64,000 nucleotides of DNA from Pontibacter aydingkolensis (GTDB taxonomy: Bacteria > Bacteroidota > Bacteroidia > Cytophagales > Hymenobacteraceae): the NCBI RefSeq assembly GCF_019443125.1, contig NZ_JAHYXK010000009.1:62001-126000 (forward strand), read 5' to 3'. The notes under the pieces were generated by a model. That model searched no databases. It was given only the letters and a program-made list of their open reading frames with translations, and had not been told where the DNA came from. Positions 26,427 to 36,302 of the stretch are shown here, in pieces (the first letter of the stretch is position 1; the number at the start of each line of letters is the position of its first letter). The position numbers were made by a program, and so were the translations under genes.

Positions 26427-29400
26427 TTACGCCACACTCATGTCATACTCCTTATACCTCGCCTCTGCCTGCTCCATGATTTCATCCAAGATCTCCTGCA
26501 GCTCAGCTTTCACTTTGAAACGTAACACAGACTTTACAGCCAGTTGCAGTTTGGCTTTGGTATCGTCTTTTTTGTACCAGTCGGGTTGGGAGGCGCTTTT
26601 CTTTACCTGGGCCAGTATCTTTTGTACGAGCTCTTTAATCAGGTCGAAGTCCTGCACGGCGTTTGGGTGTTTGGCCAGGATCTCGTAGAAAGCTTCTTCC
26701 TCTTCGGTAAGCCCAAGCTGGTTGCGGCGCTCGTCTTCTTCCTGCATTTGCCTGGCTACATCGCGCAGCTTTTCCATGGCTACCAGACTGTCGAAGAAGT
26801 GGTTGTGGTAGTCGGAGATGATCTTCTCTACTTCCTCTTTAAGCTTCCTGTACTTGACCAGGTTCTTCATAGAACGCACTTTAATTTCGTCGTTCATGAT
26901 CTGGCGCAGCAGCTCCAGCTTTAGTTCATTGCCGGTCTTTTGTTCTTTGGCCGTTGCCAGGAAATCATCGTTGATAATCGAGATGTCGAAGCGCTCGATG
27001 CCGGCCATCTGGAAAACGTCTACCACGTCTTCGCTTTCTATGCTGCGGTGGATCAGGTCTTTTATCTTGTCCTGCTTTTTCTTGATGTTGGTGCTTGGGT
27101 ACTTTACCTTTCTAACGGCAGCGCCTACGTGCTGAAAGAAAATCAGGTCCAACGCTATAACATTGATACTTGCGTGGCTTTTAATAATAGGAGCGAGGCT
27201 GCTGAGCTTTTTCTCGTTCAGCATAAAGGCCTTGCAAAGTTCATCTTCAGCAACTATATAGTTTGTTGCCTGGCTTACCAGCTTTATCTTTTCAGGACTT
27301 GTTAAGGCTGGCCAAGTGCTATAGTTAAAATTCTCCGCAATTGCTCTTTCAGCAACTCGATTATTTCCTGTGCAAGAGAAAAAGCTTCTTCTATGTCTAT
27401 AGTTACGGTTCCTGAACCACCAGCACCTGTATACTTCTTCGTGGCATCCCTTAACCTGTCGCCGATGCCGATGTAATCGACGATCAGGCCGCTGGGTTTG
27501 TCACGGAAAACGGTGGCGACGCGGTTGACGGCCTGTATCAGGTTGTGGCCGCTCATTACTTTGTCGACATACAAGGTATGCATGGCAGGGTTGTCGAAGC
27601 CGGTGAGCCACATGTCGCGCACGATCACGAGTTTGAGTTCATCGTCCGGGTCTTTGAAGCGGGCTTTTATACCTTCCATCTGCTCTTTCGAGCGCACGTG
27701 CGGGTTCCAGGCCACAGGGTCTTTGGCGATGTTGGTGGTCATGATCACGGCTACTTCGGGGCAGCCTTCCAGCGCGGTGAGAGCATCGTAAAGCTTCACG
27801 CAGTTGCGGCGGCTCATGCACACGATCATGGCTTTGCCTTCCAGACTTGCTCCGTTAGCTGTGCGCGAAGTATAGTGCTGCAAAATGTCGCGGGCGATGG
27901 CTTCTACACGCTCCTTTGCTCCGGCGGCGTCTTCCATGGCCGCCCAAAGTATACGATTCTTCTCATTCTCTTCCAGACCGCCGGTTATCTCTTCGGCTTC
28001 TTCTTCTAGTTGTGGATTGCCCAGGTGCAGCTTGGCCAGGCGGGGCTCGTAGTAGATCGGCACCACGGCTTTGTCTTCAGTGGCCTGGCGGATGTCGTAG
28101 GTATGGATGATGTCGCCGAACACGGCTACGGTGTCGGCGTCTTTGCTGTCAACGGGGGTGCCGGTGAAGCCGATGAAGGAGGCCTGCGGCAGGGCGCGGC
28201 GCAGGTTGTTGGCAAAGCCCTGCACGAGGCCATACTGTGTGCGGTGGCACTCGTCGGCAATCACGATAATATTGTCGCGGGTGCTCAGCATGGGGTGCTC
28301 CACCTCGCGGCCGGTGGCGGTGTCTTTCAGGTTGAACTTCTGCACGGTGCTGAACACCACGCCGCCGCCATCACCACTCAGCAGGGCGCGCAGCTCGTCG
28401 GTGGTGTTGGCAATCTGCACGTCACCTACCAGGTCTTTGGCAGCAACGAAATCGTCGAAGAGCTGGCGGTTGAGGTCGAAGCGGTCTACCTGCACCACAA
28501 TGGTCGGGTTCTTGAGCTCGGGCAGCTGGCGCAGGATGCCGGTGTAAATGGCCATGGTAATGCTTTTGCCGGAGCGGGTGGTGTGCCATACCACGCCAAT
28601 GCGGCCGTCGCCGTAGGGCTTCACCGACTTTAGCGTTTCCTGCAGGGCGTACTGTATGCCGAAGAACTGATGGTACTTGGCGCCTTTCTTGATCAGCTGG
28701 CCCTTGTCGAGCTCATGGAAGATGAAGTAGCGCACGTATTGCAAGAGGCGCTCTGGAACGAGCAGCCCTTTGATGAGCGTTTCCAGTGCGAACCCGTTTG
28801 GGATCACAGATTTGCCGTCTATACTTTTCCAGGCGGCGAACCACTCCAGGCCGCTGCTGTACATGCCGTGCAAGGTGGTCTGGCCGTCGCTTACTACCGT
28901 GAGGGCATTGTACTCGAAGAGCTGCGGAATCTGGTAGGTATAGTGCTGCACCTGGTTGTAGGCGGCTTCTACGGTGGCGTCCTGGCTGAAGAGGTTCTTG
29001 AACTCGAAGAGCACCAGCGGCAGGCCGTTCACGAAAATGATCAGGTCGGGGATGCGCTTGCTTTTGCCGATGATAGTGAACTGGTTGACCACTCGAAACT
29101 CGTTCTGGTGCACATCGTCGTAGGCGATGGGGTAGAAGTGGCCGAAGTGCTGCCGGCCTGTATCGTTTTTCCAGGTTTTGCTGATGCCTTTGCTGAGCTT
29201 GAGGTGGAAGGCGTGGTTGCGCTGGTGCAGATTGGCGCCGCTGTTGTAGAGGAATTCCTGCTTCAGTTCGGCCAGCACCTTACCTGGCACCTGCGGGTAG
29301 CGGCGCTGCAGAAAGGCCTCGAACACGTCTTCGAGCACGGCTTTGCTCAGGTCGCGCTTTATATCGGAGCCGTGTTGGTAAGTATAGGGCTCCTGCTCGC

Positions 29401-29455
29401 GCAGCCAGGCAAGGGCCGCTTGCTCAATGGCTTCTTCAGCTAAGTACTGGCTCAT
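26427..29455 (-). pseudogene. hsdR: Type I restriction enzyme subunit R, frameshifted
   Basis: Two frames together give a full-length HsdR of about 1,000 aa. The first 717 residues hold the nuclease domain (RIPDLIIFVNGLPLVLFEFK, the D...ExK motif), the translocase P-loop (HTTRSGKS), the DECH box (ADECHRTQYG) and the GFTGTPVDSKD motif. The frame is lost near 27333-27340. The other frame continues as ENFNYSTWPALTSPEK and then as the C-terminal helical domain to 26427. One base appears to be missing. The enzyme would lack its C-terminal HsdM/HsdS-contacting part, unless this is a sequencing error. The first codons overlap the end of hsdS by 20 nt. Confidence 0.85.
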
Positions 29456-30646
29456 AAAGCGCTGCTGGTTTGGTTTGCATTACATCAATTTCTCCTGACA
29501 TGAGTTTGGGGAGAAGAGAGTCTCTTGTTTTTGATAAGGTAATGCTCTCCTTTAGGTTAGCGAGAATTTTCAGGTATAGGGGCTTGAGTTTCTCTTCAAG
29601 TGCTAACACCTTATCCTGAGCAGGAATTGAAATTTTAATGTCGCGTAAAGTATTTGTTGTTATAGTGTCAAATACGGTTCCATAGCTATTCCTTTGGAGT
29701 TCTTCTATTGAACTTTGAATAAGTTGAAAGGCAACAAAATCTGTATTTTCTTTCTTTGCTTTCAAAGCATAATTAGATTGGCTAATTGTCATTTCAGACG
29801 AAGCTATACATAGCTTACCTACTGTTCCCCTTGCAGTAATAATGGTTGAGAATTGAGGAATTAGCTTAGCACTACTTTTACTTAAGCCTAGTTCTGTAAT
29901 TTTCTTTTCTGTATCAATTATAAAAGTCCCGTCGTTCGGAGTAACATCTTTAGCAGATACCCAAAATATATTTCCATCCCAGTATTCACTAACTGATGTT
30001 TTAGGCGTGCCTCCACCGATCAAGTTAGCAAAATCTAAAAGGCTAATTTGCTCTTGATTCTCTTCATCAATTCCATCCACGAAATACTGCCGAAAGAGCG
30101 TTTGCGCCATTTGCTCCAGCGTTTGGTTCATGCGGCGGTTCAGCTCTATTTTGTCATCCAGAGCAGATAAGATTTCGGCAATGCTGCGTTGGGTAGGGAG
30201 GTTTGGAAGATTAACTTCCAATTGCTCAAAAGTTTGTCTGGTAATCGTGTCGAATACGGAACCATGAGCAACAGATTTAAGCGACGCTATTCTATACTTT
30301 AGCAGGTAGTATAAAAAGTTTTTACAGCTATTTCTGGCTTGGCATCCAGACCGTAGCAAGACTGATTGAAAGCCATATCCGTACCAAGTACAGCAATTTC
30401 ACCTACGGTACCTCTGGCTGAGATTATTAGCTGTCCTTTATTTAAGAGCTTTGTGCTGCTTTCGTTTAGACCTTTTTCAGTAATAGACTTTTCTGTGGTA
30501 TAGACTGTCTTTCTGTCACCGCCAAAATCTACAACTGACAGCCAAGGAATATGGCCTCCCCAATACTCAGAAACGGAAGTCTTTGGAGTACCCCCGCCAA
30601 TGATGTTGACGAGTTCGCTAAACTTATATGTTTTCCGATTAATCAT
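29436..30646 (-). pseudogene. hsdS: Type I restriction enzyme specificity subunit S, frameshifted
   Basis: Joined, the two frames give an HsdS of about 400 aa with two target-recognition domains. TRD1 begins IIGGGTPKTSVSEYWGG and TRD2 begins LIGGGTPKTSVSEYWDG. Between them and after TRD2 are the usual conserved helices (SIAEILSALDDKIELNRRMN). The frame breaks at an A5 run (T5 on the plus strand at 30319-30323); one extra A would restore AVKNFLYYLLKYR. As written, the S subunit ends after about 115 residues. The sequence is AT-rich relative to hsdM and hsdR, as is normal for exchanged TRDs. Confidence 0.85.
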
Positions 30647-30707
30647 TTAATACTTTATGATGCTCTGCTATATCTCTTTGTGGTAATAGTAATAGGTTAG
30701 GAATTAG

Positions 30708-31412
30708 CTATTTTGACTTCTTTGTTTTAGATGATTTAGAAGTAACTTTTTGCTTCTTGCCTTTTTCTTCTTTTTTAGAAACCTCCCAGCTTACATCAGA
30801 AACGCTAAAAATGTAGAATAGCTGACACTCATCATTATCTTCATCTTCTTCCAATAAATCCACAGTTTCAAATATGCCGCCTTGTAACTCATTTAAATAG
30901 CTATCACCGTTTACAACGAGTTGTTCTTCAAGATCAAGCATCATTTCCTGCAACGGATACGTTTTGCAAGCAGCAATTACTGCCTTAGGATAAAGATCGA
31001 AATCACCAAGGTTGTTTAGTAGACGCCAAAAAGAATCAATAGGATCTTTCGTTACTTGACTAATAGTTAAAAGTTGGGTAAGTGTAGCGCGCTCCTTTTC
31101 ATCTAAACTATGAAATAACCGAATGTAAAATTCAGCTTCGTAATGAACTTCCTCTGCAACATCAATCCAAAGTTCTACAGGTAGTAGTGCAGCCCAATCA
31201 GGGTCTGTCAAATACGCTTCGACTTTATTTGAGATGTCATCAACACTATTTATTTCATAAACATCATCTTGATACTTAACTAAGTAAGGGCCATCATGAT
31301 ATTTCTGCACTATCTCAAAGTGTTCTGTTGTACAGTTAAACAGCTTAGCAAAAGCTTTAGCGTAATCTCCTGCTGTTGCATTAACATCTAGTTGATCTTC
31401 AGTTTGCTTCAT
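30708..31412 (-). CDS. Unknown protein encoded inside the restriction operon
   Basis: The gene encodes 234 aa that I do not recognise. It is soluble and acidic, with a predicted alpha/beta N-terminal part (YLVKYQDDVYEINSVDD), a helical middle, and a lysine-rich tail (about 210-234) that may be disordered or bind nucleic acid. It lies 13 nt after the OLD-family nuclease gene on the same strand, and hsdS follows. Like the nuclease gene it is clearly AT-rich next to hsdM and hsdR. The context suggests a partner or regulator of the nuclease. Confidence 0.65.
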   Translation of the reverse strand: MKQTEDQLDVNATAGDYAKAFAKLFNCTTEHFEIVQKYHDGPYLVKYQDDVYEINSVDDISNKVEAYLTDPDWAALLPVELWIDVAEEVHYEAEFYIRLFHSLDEKERATLTQLLTISQVTKDPIDSFWRLLNNLGDFDLYPKAVIAACKTYPLQEMMLDLEEQLVVNGDSYLNELQGGIFETVDLLEEDEDNDECQLFYIFSVSDVSWEVSKKEEKGKKQKVTSKSSKTKKSK

Positions 31413-31425
31413 GTGTGGTGATGAT

Positions 31426-33297
31426 TTAATTAATTCTCAATTTAATTTCTCTGAACCACCCTAGTATTTCATTACCAGGATCAGCTGCTTGGAATTCGTC
31501 TGCAGTCATCTGAGGGGTAACATCATAATTGAGGCGCTTTTTTGCTTGGCTTATCTTTTTCTTTTTTGTATCCGATTGAACATCTGACCACGGGTTTGGG
31601 CTTTCACTAGATGAATGAATAGCTTCTGCAACCAATGCAGGAACATCGCATGTATCTGTGAAAGGAACTATGGATGTGCCTAGTAATCTGTTTATAGCTT
31701 CGTGATGAATGTAATTTTCAGTCTCTCGTTTGTTGGTTAAAACAGCATAATGATATCCACCTCTTCCAATTACTGCTTGTGCAGCAGCTAGATAGGGAGG
31801 GTTACTTGGGTCATCTCTGTCATAAATGTGATATTCTGGTAACCCTAAACCTTTCAGATAGTCATTATTTACCCAGTCTTTCAGAGTACCACCGCCCAAA
31901 GGTATAATCGCTACAGATGGTTCATTATTTAGATCGGGTAAACTAGGATCTATTTCTCTAACTATAGGAGAAACATTTTTTAGAAAGGCTATGTCATTAG
32001 GCCCTTCAACACATACCATAAGTTTTATTGTAGAAGCGAGCGGATCTGGAAGTACACCTAAAGTTCTTGCTATACATTGGAGGACATCATTTTCACCTTC
32101 CTTAACTATAGCTATACCATGTTCATCTTTAGTAACAAACCTTAAGTTCTCACTTTCTATTAACCCGCCAAGCGATGGAGTATGTGTTGTAAGTAAAATT
32201 TGTGTATTTGGTGCTTCAGCTAGTTCTTTAAATGCTTGTACAAGTAATATTTGATGATCTGGATGTTGGGAAGTCTCTGGCTCTTCAAATGCATAAATTA
32301 TACTTGGATTATTAACCGTTTGTCTTCTTCTTTCTGCTTCAGCCCTAAAGAAGTTAAGCACAATTAGTCGCCTCACTCCACTACCTCTTTTATTGATTGG
32401 AATATCACGATCAGAAGCTAGTGTAAGTGAGAAAATTGAATTCCATTTCGGTTCAGCTTTAAAATCAGGTTTTAGTTCATTTGCTAAAGCTGGGTTCATT
32501 TCCTGCAGCTTCTGTAGTGTTCTGTTAGCTACTTCTAATGCTTTATCATGTACCCTTTGTTGAATCAACAGTAAATCAGCTGATACTTCTTGTAGTGCCT
32601 CATTTATAGCGACCTTCATTGGGTCTGTTATCTCCTTATCGTCCTCCCTGCTTTTTCTATCTGATTGAAATAAAGCAAAAACTGGTAGCCACTTTTCTAA
32701 AGCCTCCCAAAGTTTTTTTGAATCTTCCTTATCAACCGGAATATCAGTTAAAGCAAAATTTAGATTTTCTACATGCTGCCAAATCGCTTGTCTTATTGAC
32801 GAATTTACATTTGCATTATAATTATCAGACACTACTCCTAAATCAGTTGCTCGTGTGCGGAGTTCGTTTCTTTTTAATTGTAAAAGATCGGAAGCATTAG
32901 ATGTTATTGGGTGATTGGCGACAATGAAAACTTGTCCTTTAGGTTTTGCAGCTGTACATGGGAACACTTTTTTTATTTCAAGTAATCCCTCTGTATTTAC
33001 TAGATATTCATCTTGTAAAGAGGTATGATTCGCTGCATCTATAATTATTCTACTTGGTAACTCGCTAAAAAAGCAGCTAATTTCTATTTTCAACTCCCCA
33101 GCGGCGAGAGAATCTTTATTTAGATCATCTTTATCAATGACTACAGTTGAGTTGTTAAAAAAGATTTCTAAGGCCTCTAAAATTGTAGATTTTCCTGCAT
33201 CATTTTTACCGATAAGCGCTGTAAGATCATTGAAGTTAACCTCCATTTCATTTCGATAGCAGCGGAAGTTTTTGATTTTTACCTTGACTAGTTTCAT
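31426..33297 (-). CDS. OLD-family ATP-dependent endonuclease (ABC ATPase plus TOPRIM)
   Basis: The protein is 623 aa. The ATPase has a Walker A GKNDAGKS (30-37), a signature-like GSGVRRL, a Walker B YAFEEPETSQHP (about 338) and an H-loop TTHTP (about 369). The C-terminal TOPRIM domain has CVEGPND (about 431), IYDRDD (about 492) and KRETENYIH (about 525), so the metal-binding acidic residues are present. This is the OLD/GajA layout; a UvrD-like GajB gene is absent. Related proteins defend against phage by DNA cleavage or by sensing phage anti-restriction proteins (PARIS AriA/AriB use separate ATPase and TOPRIM parts). The gene sits between hsdM and an unknown gene. Confidence 0.88.
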   Translation of the reverse strand: MKLVKVKIKNFRCYRNEMEVNFNDLTALIGKNDAGKSTILEALEIFFNNSTVVIDKDDLNKDSLAAGELKIEISCFFSELPSRIIIDAANHTSLQDEYLVNTEGLLEIKKVFPCTAAKPKGQVFIVANHPITSNASDLLQLKRNELRTRATDLGVVSDNYNANVNSSIRQAIWQHVENLNFALTDIPVDKEDSKKLWEALEKWLPVFALFQSDRKSREDDKEITDPMKVAINEALQEVSADLLLIQQRVHDKALEVANRTLQKLQEMNPALANELKPDFKAEPKWNSIFSLTLASDRDIPINKRGSGVRRLIVLNFFRAEAERRRQTVNNPSIIYAFEEPETSQHPDHQILLVQAFKELAEAPNTQILLTTHTPSLGGLIESENLRFVTKDEHGIAIVKEGENDVLQCIARTLGVLPDPLASTIKLMVCVEGPNDIAFLKNVSPIVREIDPSLPDLNNEPSVAIIPLGGGTLKDWVNNDYLKGLGLPEYHIYDRDDPSNPPYLAAAQAVIGRGGYHYAVLTNKRETENYIHHEAINRLLGTSIVPFTDTCDVPALVAEAIHSSSESPNPWSDVQSDTKKKKISQAKKRLNYDVTPQMTADEFQAADPGNEILGWFREIKLRIN

Positions 33298-33308
33298 AGC
33301 TATTTAAG

Positions 33309-34928
33309 TTAGTTTAATCCAAACCCAATTCCCTCCAGATTCTCCCGAATTCGCTTCTCCAGCAGGGCGCTTTCCTCAAACTGAGCGGCCAGTTCGGTGG
33401 TCAGCAATTTCATCTTCTCTTCAAACGGAACGCCGTCGTCTTCCTCGGCTTCTGAGCCCACGTAGCGGCCCGGCGAGAGCACGTAATTGTTGGCGGCCAC
33501 TTCGGCTAAAGTAGCGGCCTTGCAGAAGCCTTCGGTGTCGGAGTAGCTGCCGCCGATGTTGCGCCAGGTATGGTAGGTGTCGGCAATGCGGGCCACATCG
33601 GCATCTTCGAACACGCGCAGCCGGCGGCTGGCCATCGTGCCCAGTTTGCGTGCATCTATAAAGAGGATCTCGTTTTTGCGCTCGCGGTGCTCGCCGTCGC
33701 GGCCATCGCGGTTTTTGCTAAGTATAAAAATACAGGCTGGTATGCCGGTGGTCAGGAACAGCTTGTCGGGCATCTGCACAATGCAGTCTACCATGCCTTG
33801 CTGTATCATGTGCTCGCGCACGTTCTTTTCGCCGGCGCTTCCGGTGGTCATGGCGCCGTTGGCCATCGCCACGCCCGCCGTGCCACGTTCCGAGAGGTGG
33901 TGCCACAGCGTCTGGAACCACATGTAGTTGGCGTTGCCGGGAGTTGTAAAGGTATCTTTGGCCCCGAAGAGGCGCGGGTCGTTGTCGGGCAGCAGCTCGG
34001 GGTGCCAGTTACTGATGTTGAACGGCGGGTTCATGAGGGCGTAGTCTGCCTTCAGGTCGGGGAAGCGGTCCTGCAGCAGCGAGTCGCCAAGCTTCACATC
34101 GAAAGAGAGGTTGCGCAGCAGCAGGTTCATTTTGCAGAGGCGCAGCGTGCCTTCGTAACGCTCCTGCCCGTAAATGGAAATGTCGTTTTTGTCGCCGCCG
34201 TGCGCCTGCAGAAACTTGAGGCTCTGCACAAACATACCACCCGAACCGCAGGCCAGGTCCATGATGCGGCCCTTGAGCGGCTCCAGCATTTCCACTAGCA
34301 AACGCACTACCGAGCCCGGCGTGAAAAACTGCCCCGCACCGGAGCCCTCGGCCATGGCAAACTTACCGATGTAGTATTCATACACGCGGCCGTAGATGTC
34401 GGACTCGGGGTTGTTGATCTCGGAGAACTTCTCTTTGGAGAAGAGGTTGATGAGTCCGGCCACCTGCGTAGGGGAGAGCTGACTCTTCACGAAGATCGGC
34501 TCCAGCACACCTTTGTAGTCGGGGTTGCGCTTGCTCAGGATCTCGTCGATCAGCACAAAAGCCTGGTCCACCTTCACCTTGATGTCATCCTGCTCGGCGT
34601 TCTCGCGCAGGTAAGCCCATGTCGCCTCGCGGGGCAGGCGGTACACGTTCTTCACCTGGTACTCCAACTCGTCTTCCAGCACCTCGGTCTGTTCATATGC
34701 TTCTATGTTATAGTAGTCGCTTTGCGGGTCTGCAAACGAAAGTTGCAGTTCGTGTTTGCGTACTTCAAATCGCTCGGAGAGGTGCTTCAGGAACAGCAGC
34801 GACAGCACGTAGTCTTTGTACTGGTTCTCTGCCACGGCGCCGCGCAGTTCGTTGGCGGCATTCCATAGTTCGTTTTCAAAATCGATGTCCGCCTTTGCTT
34901 TGGCAGATGGGGTGCTTTTAGTGCTCAT
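33309..34928 (-). CDS. hsdM: Type I restriction enzyme methyltransferase subunit M
   Basis: The gene encodes 539 aa from the ATG at 34928, giving MSTKSTPSAKAKADIDFENE; an upstream frame to 35180 is not protein-like. It has the N-terminal HsdM helical domain (YKDYVLSLLFLKHLSERFE), the AdoMet-binding motif DLACGSGGMFVQS (about 224) and the N6-adenine catalytic motif NPPF (about 300). It methylates the HsdS-specified site and forms the MTase core of the type I complex. It is first of five co-directional genes and is intact, unlike hsdS and hsdR. Confidence 0.92.
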   Translation of the reverse strand: MSTKSTPSAKAKADIDFENELWNAANELRGAVAENQYKDYVLSLLFLKHLSERFEVRKHELQLSFADPQSDYYNIEAYEQTEVLEDELEYQVKNVYRLPREATWAYLRENAEQDDIKVKVDQAFVLIDEILSKRNPDYKGVLEPIFVKSQLSPTQVAGLINLFSKEKFSEINNPESDIYGRVYEYYIGKFAMAEGSGAGQFFTPGSVVRLLVEMLEPLKGRIMDLACGSGGMFVQSLKFLQAHGGDKNDISIYGQERYEGTLRLCKMNLLLRNLSFDVKLGDSLLQDRFPDLKADYALMNPPFNISNWHPELLPDNDPRLFGAKDTFTTPGNANYMWFQTLWHHLSERGTAGVAMANGAMTTGSAGEKNVREHMIQQGMVDCIVQMPDKLFLTTGIPACIFILSKNRDGRDGEHRERKNEILFIDARKLGTMASRRLRVFEDADVARIADTYHTWRNIGGSYSDTEGFCKAATLAEVAANNYVLSPGRYVGSEAEEDDGVPFEEKMKLLTTELAAQFEESALLEKRIRENLEGIGFGLN

Positions 34929-36247
34929 GTATACTTGGGTACTCGGAGTTAAAACAGGAGTACAAGGTAGGGAAAAGGTGGCACTGTTCTGTAGAAAAAT
35001 ATAGAATTTTTGCGATGTTTTGGAGCGGGTGCTGAAGGTAAAGACGGCCGGTAGGAGCGCGGTATAGTTATAGTGGCCGTGCAGGCTAAAAGGGATTTGT
35101 AGGTGTTGTAAAGTTGGTTGTGTATATAACACAGGCTGTAGTTGTACTATAGGTAGTTGTGTTGCCGCGCTTGAATTCACGCCGGAATCCGCGGAAAACG
35201 GGTGCTCCGGGCCGCTGTTTTATGCTTGTTTACGCGCGGTTTTAGCAGCCGGAAAAAGTGCGGTAAAATCCGGTGTATTTAACGTGCGGAAAACAGTTGG
35301 TTTTTACTGTCTCTCGTTACCTGGATTCGAACTTAAGCACGGAGCAAAAAGAGTGTGCTAAAAAAGCGCGTAGCTTTCTGTAACGGCCTTTCCGGCTGCG
35401 GAAAAGTTTCGCAACCAAACGTGATTCTACCTATTGTTTAAGCGCCGGAAAAGCTGCGGTTTACCCCGGCTTTTTTTAGATCGCAAAAACAGTCTGTTTC
35501 GGCGGCGCTAAAGGGTCTGTTTAGCGTGCGGATTTACCGACTTTTTTCCTTACTTTTTTCCGTGGCTCTTTTTTGATGGTCAAGTGCATGGTATCCGTGG
35601 TACTTTACCATGAAGTTGGCCTGTGAAAGTTAAGGTTGAAGAGAGTGGGCTAAATTGCTCGTTTCGGAGCCTTGCCGTACGTAGCTCCGGAAGACGCTTT
35701 TTCTGCCTGTTTTCCGGCTCTTAATTGTTGCGTAACCCCTTGTGATAGCGTTAGTTGCGTGCATATTTGACTGCTTGTTTTAGGTGTTGTTCCGGAAGCG
35801 CTCTGCGGAATGCGATTTTGGGGTTTCCGTGGATTTTGCCTGAGAGCTATAATTTCCGGCGCGCTTCCGCCCGTAAAAACACCACATTCCGGTAGTTGAT
35901 TTTAATGTTTCTGGTACACTTAAGAACGGTTGTAACTGCCTGTGCGCACGTTACTTAGCTGTCCGCAAAAGTCTCCGCAAAACAAGCACTTGCAGTGCCT
36001 ATGCGGATACCTTGATTTTCTACCGAAAACCCTGCTTTTCCGGCCTTGTTTTCCGCCTCCGCTAGCGGTATAGACGTTTATATAGTCGCGCGCGCCTGCA
36101 CATCATGTACGCGCGCATGCGTGCGTGCGAGATCCGGTTTCAGTTTCTTGAGACTCTCGTTTCTGCATAACAAAGCTGCTGTTTTGATAACCAAACCTGG
36201 TTTCAGAAAATATTTTACCCCGGAATAAAACAAATATTACAGAGTTG
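34929..36247. other. Long non-coding region with CGGAAAA words and a Z-DNA-prone stretch
   Basis: About 1.3 kb between hsdM and the recombinase module has no credible gene. On one strand (G/C)CGGAAAA occurs at 35191, 35249, 35286, 35398 and 35445, and further CCGCAAAA-like words follow. Bases 36104-36129 alternate purine and pyrimidine without a break, with CGCGCG nearby at 36087-36095. Such a stretch next to a recombinase could hold transfer, replication or binding sites. Confidence 0.45.
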
Positions 36248-36282
36248 TTGTATAGTCAAAAAATAATATTACCTTTGGGTAA
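36248..36282 (+). promoter_or_regulatory. Promoter with overlapping dyad operator
   Basis: TTG (36248-36250), a 19-nt spacer and TACCTTTG (36270-36277) match the Bacteroidota primary promoter. The -7 box lies inside an inverted repeat, TTACC (36269-36273), TTTG, GGTAA (36278-36282). A dyad over the promoter just before a MerR-like gene suggests autoregulation by that protein. Confidence 0.55.
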
Positions 36283-36302
36283 CATATAGAATTTAACCAC
36301 GC

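Noticed and set aside
34929..35180. 84-codon N-terminal extension of HsdM
   Set aside because: Sequence is Pro/Gln/Tyr-rich with no HsdM similarity; ATG at 34928 gives the normal N-terminus.
35310..35345. Stretch resembling a tRNA T-arm (GTTCGAATCC)
   Set aside because: The arms do not pair and no anticodon arm is found, so it is not a tRNA or a clear attachment remnant.
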